This document shows positions 62,038-64,000 of a DNA stretch of 64,000 bases, one piece after another. The notes under the pieces were generated by a model. That model was given only the letters and a program-made list of their open reading frames with translations, searched no databases and had not been told where the DNA came from. This DNA is from Halobellus ruber (lineage in GTDB: Archaea; Halobacteriota; Halobacteria; Halobacteriales; Haloferacaceae). The stretch is from contig NZ_JACKXD010000005.1 in NCBI RefSeq assembly GCF_014212355.1, positions 1 to 64,000 of the forward strand, read 5' to 3'. The translations under genes were made by a program, and so were the position numbers. Every line of letters begins with the position of its first letter. Within the stretch, counting starts at the first letter, position 1.

Positions 62038-62133
62038 ATGGCTGATCCCGACGACACCGTCCGCGTGCGGCTGGTCGAGCGGACCTGCTCCAACGACGTG
62101 CTCCGACCCGCGCCCGCAGGCGTCAAGGTTTAG
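62038..62133 (+). pseudogene. Possible N-terminal remnant of a haloarchaeal protein
   Basis: A 31-codon frame, MADPDDTVRVRLVERTCSND and then VLRPAPAGVKV. The first 20 residues look like the start of a longer haloarchaeal protein family that I recall only loosely (MADxxD.VRVWLVERTYSDDE-type). The rest is unrelated. This would be a truncated relic; alternatively it is chance. Confidence 0.3.
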
Positions 62134-62160
62134 CCCCCGCCCGTCGGACGCTACTCCATC

Positions 62161-63021
62161 GTGAGCCACTGGGAGCCGGCGTTGCGCTCGGCCGCGGAGA
62201 CGGGCATCTACGGACCGCGATCGTTCGTGGGCTACCTCCGAGAGCAGGGGCTGGATCCGGGCGAGTACCGGACGGCGGCGGTCTCGATCGACACCCGGTC
62301 GCAGCTTCCGGATCGGCTGGCAGAGCGGGACATAATGGTCCTGCACCTGGGGCGCGCGACGGACGGTCCCGGCGCCCGGTTCGCGCTCGTTCGCGTCCCG
62401 GACCGGCTGGGCGACTTCTTCATCGACGAGATGGCGTTCCGCCCCCACGACCGGGTGACCCTGGATCACACGCCCGAGGGCGCCGACACGCTCGCGCTCG
62501 GGCAGGAGGTCCAGGATATGCTGGAAGTGTACCGCTCGCTGCCGACCTTCTCGGAGCAGGGGTTTGTGAACTTCGCGCTCTCGACGGGGCTCGTCTCGCG
62601 GGCGCTCGACCTCGACCCCGTACGGACCGGACTCGTACCGGCGACGGCGGCGTCGAGTTTCGACTTCGCCTTCGAACCGCACCCCGACCGCCCGACGCTC
62701 CTCCATCACACCGACGGGCAGGTCGGAATCGACACGCTCGTGCTGACCCGCCGGGACGGCGAGCGCGTGCTCGTAGTCGTTGAGGCGAGGTGCGGCGGGC
62801 GACGGAAGCTGGCCAAGCACGTCGTCGGCTACCCGGCGCTCGCAGCCGAGTCGCTGTCGGTCGACGTCGATCGGATCGTCCCCGTCTATCTCCGCGCCCG
62901 CCCGACCGCGGACGGGGTCCGGTACAGCATCTACGAGTGTTCGCTCCCGACGGCCGGCGACCGTCCGTGTCTCGCCGGCCTCCAGGTCGTCGAGGACACC
63001 CACTACGAGGTTCGGCTCTGA
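62161..63021 (+). CDS. Conserved protein, possible PD-(D/E)XK nuclease fold
   Basis: 286 residues, GTG start. The N-terminal part (SHWEPALRSAAETGIYGPRS, then FVGYLREQGLDPGEYR) and the RDIMVLHLGRATDGPGARFA region are of unknown type. In the C-terminal half GQVGIDTLVLTRRDGERVLV followed by VVEARCGGRRKLAKHVVGYP has the spacing D...ExR/K-like of PD-(D/E)XK proteins, and VDRIVPVYLRA continues the strand order. The lysine of the motif is arginine or displaced, so catalytic activity is uncertain. A TATA-like aaggtttagcc lies about 27-36 nt upstream. Confidence 0.7.
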   Translation: MSHWEPALRSAAETGIYGPRSFVGYLREQGLDPGEYRTAAVSIDTRSQLPDRLAERDIMVLHLGRATDGPGARFALVRVPDRLGDFFIDEMAFRPHDRVTLDHTPEGADTLALGQEVQDMLEVYRSLPTFSEQGFVNFALSTGLVSRALDLDPVRTGLVPATAASSFDFAFEPHPDRPTLLHHTDGQVGIDTLVLTRRDGERVLVVVEARCGGRRKLAKHVVGYPALAAESLSVDVDRIVPVYLRARPTADGVRYSIYECSLPTAGDRPCLAGLQVVEDTHYEVRL

Positions 63022-63167
63022 ATCGCGGCTCGCCGCGGGTCGTCATCGATACCGGCGCGTTCCGTCCCCGGACCTGATACGCCCACGCGGAACTCCGAAC
63101 CGAGGAACTCCGGACGGAGGAGTCGAGCGACCCGGCCACTCACGAGTAGCTTCGGGCTCCGGAAACA

Positions 63168-63240
63168 TAGTCCCACCAGGATTCGAACCTGGGTCGAAGC
63201 CCCCAGAAGGCTTCAGGATTGGCCGCTACCCCATGGGACT
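63168..63240 (-). tRNA. tRNA-Gln(CTG)
   Basis: On the minus strand AGTCCCA (63240-63234) pairs with TGGGACT, followed by discriminator A at 63168. The anticodon arm is AAGCC-TTCTGGG-GGCTT with anticodon CTG, and the T arm is CCAGGTTCGAATCCTGG. CCA is not encoded. No intron is seen. Flanked by the convergent gene at 62161 and the divergent purO. Confidence 0.96.
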
Positions 63241-63351
63241 GCCGTCGGCACCAGTTACACGGTCTCCAGTAACTCGTGGCTCCATATGAGTGTTGCGAAC
63301 TCGCGGTTCCGCGCCCCGTCCGTGCCGTCCGACCGGTACCGGACCACCACC

Positions 63352-63358
63352 TATTTAG
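63352..63358 (+). promoter_or_regulatory. TATA box for purO
   Basis: tatttag lies 24-30 nt before the ATG at 63382 and supports this start over the longer frame beginning at 63286. Confidence 0.6.
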
Positions 63359-63381
63359 CCCGCTCTCCGCCACCTCGGCGT

Positions 63382-63954
63382 ATGTACGTCGGTCGCTTCG
63401 TGATCGTCGCCCCCGATTTCGCCGCGTACCGCGTCTCCTCGCGGTCCTTCCCCAACCGCCGGATCGTCGACCGCGACGGAGTACTGACGGTCGGTCCCAC
63501 TCCCGACGCGCCCGAGACTGACAATCCCTATATATCCTACAACTGCGTCCGCGAGGGCGGCGACGGCGTCGTCGTCGGCAACGGCTCCCACGTCGACCCG
63601 ATCGCGGAGAAACTCGACCGCGGGTACCCCGCCCGCGACGCCGTGGCGTCCGCGCTGCTCGCGCTCGACTACGAGAAGGACGACTACGACACCCCCCGGG
63701 TCGCGGGCGTCGTCGGCGACCGCTCCTCCGTCGGGATCGTCCGCAAGGACGCCCTCGTCGTCAAGTCAGTCACGGAGCCGACACTGGTCGCGACCTACGA
63801 GGAGGACGAGCCGAGGCCGATCGACTTCGGGGGCGGCGACCCCGAGGGGATCGCCCGCCGCGCGTACGATCTCCCCTTCGAACACGCCGTCTGTGCCGCC
63901 GGCGTCACCTACGGCGACGGCGACGTCGCGGTCGGGTTTCACAACGGCGAGTGA
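63382..63954 (+). CDS. purO: IMP cyclohydrolase, archaeal PurO
   Basis: Closes the last ring of IMP in purine synthesis, the archaeal PurO type unrelated to PurH. 190 residues: [58 protein letters not shown] and [20 protein letters not shown] are family landmarks, and [20 protein letters not shown] leads into the C-terminal [17 protein letters not shown]. Full length. The final 46 bp of the window after its stop hold a GC-rich ggcgcc-ccgg-cgcc-type repeat but no gene. Confidence 0.93.
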   Translation: MYVGRFVIVAPDFAAYRVSSRSFPNRRIVDRDGVLTVGPTPDAPETDNPYISYNCVREGGDGVVVGNGSHVDPIAEKLDRGYPARDAVASALLALDYEKDDYDTPRVAGVVGDRSSVGIVRKDALVVKSVTEPTLVATYEEDEPRPIDFGGGDPEGIARRAYDLPFEHAVCAAGVTYGDGDVAVGFHNGE

Positions 63955-64000
63955 GGGTTCGGCGCCCCGGCGCCGACGGGCCGCACTGCGGCCGCCCGGC

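Overview
This window is haloarchaeal main-chromosome DNA (class Halobacteria). It is GC-rich, the proteins are strongly acidic, and promoters are archaeal TATA type, often sited for leaderless transcripts. Marker genes include an MC1 chromosomal protein, class II PyrD, KEOPS Cgi121, EndA, Orc1/Cdc6, Hef, Hel308 and a PGF-CTERM surface protein. I cannot name the genus.

Layout. The left edge is the 5' end of a 16S rRNA gene on the minus strand, with a typical halobacterial rRNA promoter near 410-426. Positions 0.7-9.3 kb hold housekeeping genes: MC1, an AbrB-like protein with pyrD, valS, pheST and an amphi-Trp protein. Positions 9.3-12.65 kb are accessory. They hold two lone secreted-protein genes among several short hairpin/inverted-repeat elements that look like MITEs, including an almost identical 80-bp pair in inverted orientation. 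Positions 12.66-22.5 kb carry trpS-endA, a zinc-ribbon protein, a decayed HAD phosphatase gene, a Ski2/Sec63-type helicase, lipA, an MscS channel and an HNH nuclease. Positions 22.5-27 kb carry the divergent codB/codA pair, an amphi-Trp operon and a C5 DNA methyltransferase. Positions 27-38.3 kb cover PhzF, serB/serA, thrC, small regulators and zinc proteins, upp, a decayed VapBC-like pair, an IMPACT-family gene and an ACT-domain gene.

Positions 38.3-43.5 kb are the replication origin region: orc1, an intergenic oriC with two inverted ORB-type boxes around an AT-rich segment, and the divergent oapABC cluster. Positions 43.5-51.4 kb carry conserved haloarchaeal proteins, a methyltransferase, a thiamine-type ABC importer (thiB-thiP-ATPase), a relic of a membrane-transporter gene and a HalOD1 protein. 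Positions 51.4-58.8 kb carry hef, a ferredoxin, a CBS protein and hel308-cgi121. Positions 58.8-64 kb carry a large PGF-CTERM surface protein, a possible PD-(D/E)XK protein, tRNA-Gln(CTG) and purO.

Genes that work together: codB, codA and upp salvage cytosine via uracil to UMP, with pyrD on the de novo side. serA and serB make serine and thrC makes threonine. orc1, oriC and oapABC serve replication initiation; hef and hel308 serve fork repair. thiB, thiP and the ATPase form one importer. The HNH nuclease and the C5 methyltransferase could be a split restriction-modification pair. At least four genes appear frameshifted or internally deleted (HAD, rubredoxin-like, VapC, transporter), so either this genome is shedding genes or the assembly has residual indels.
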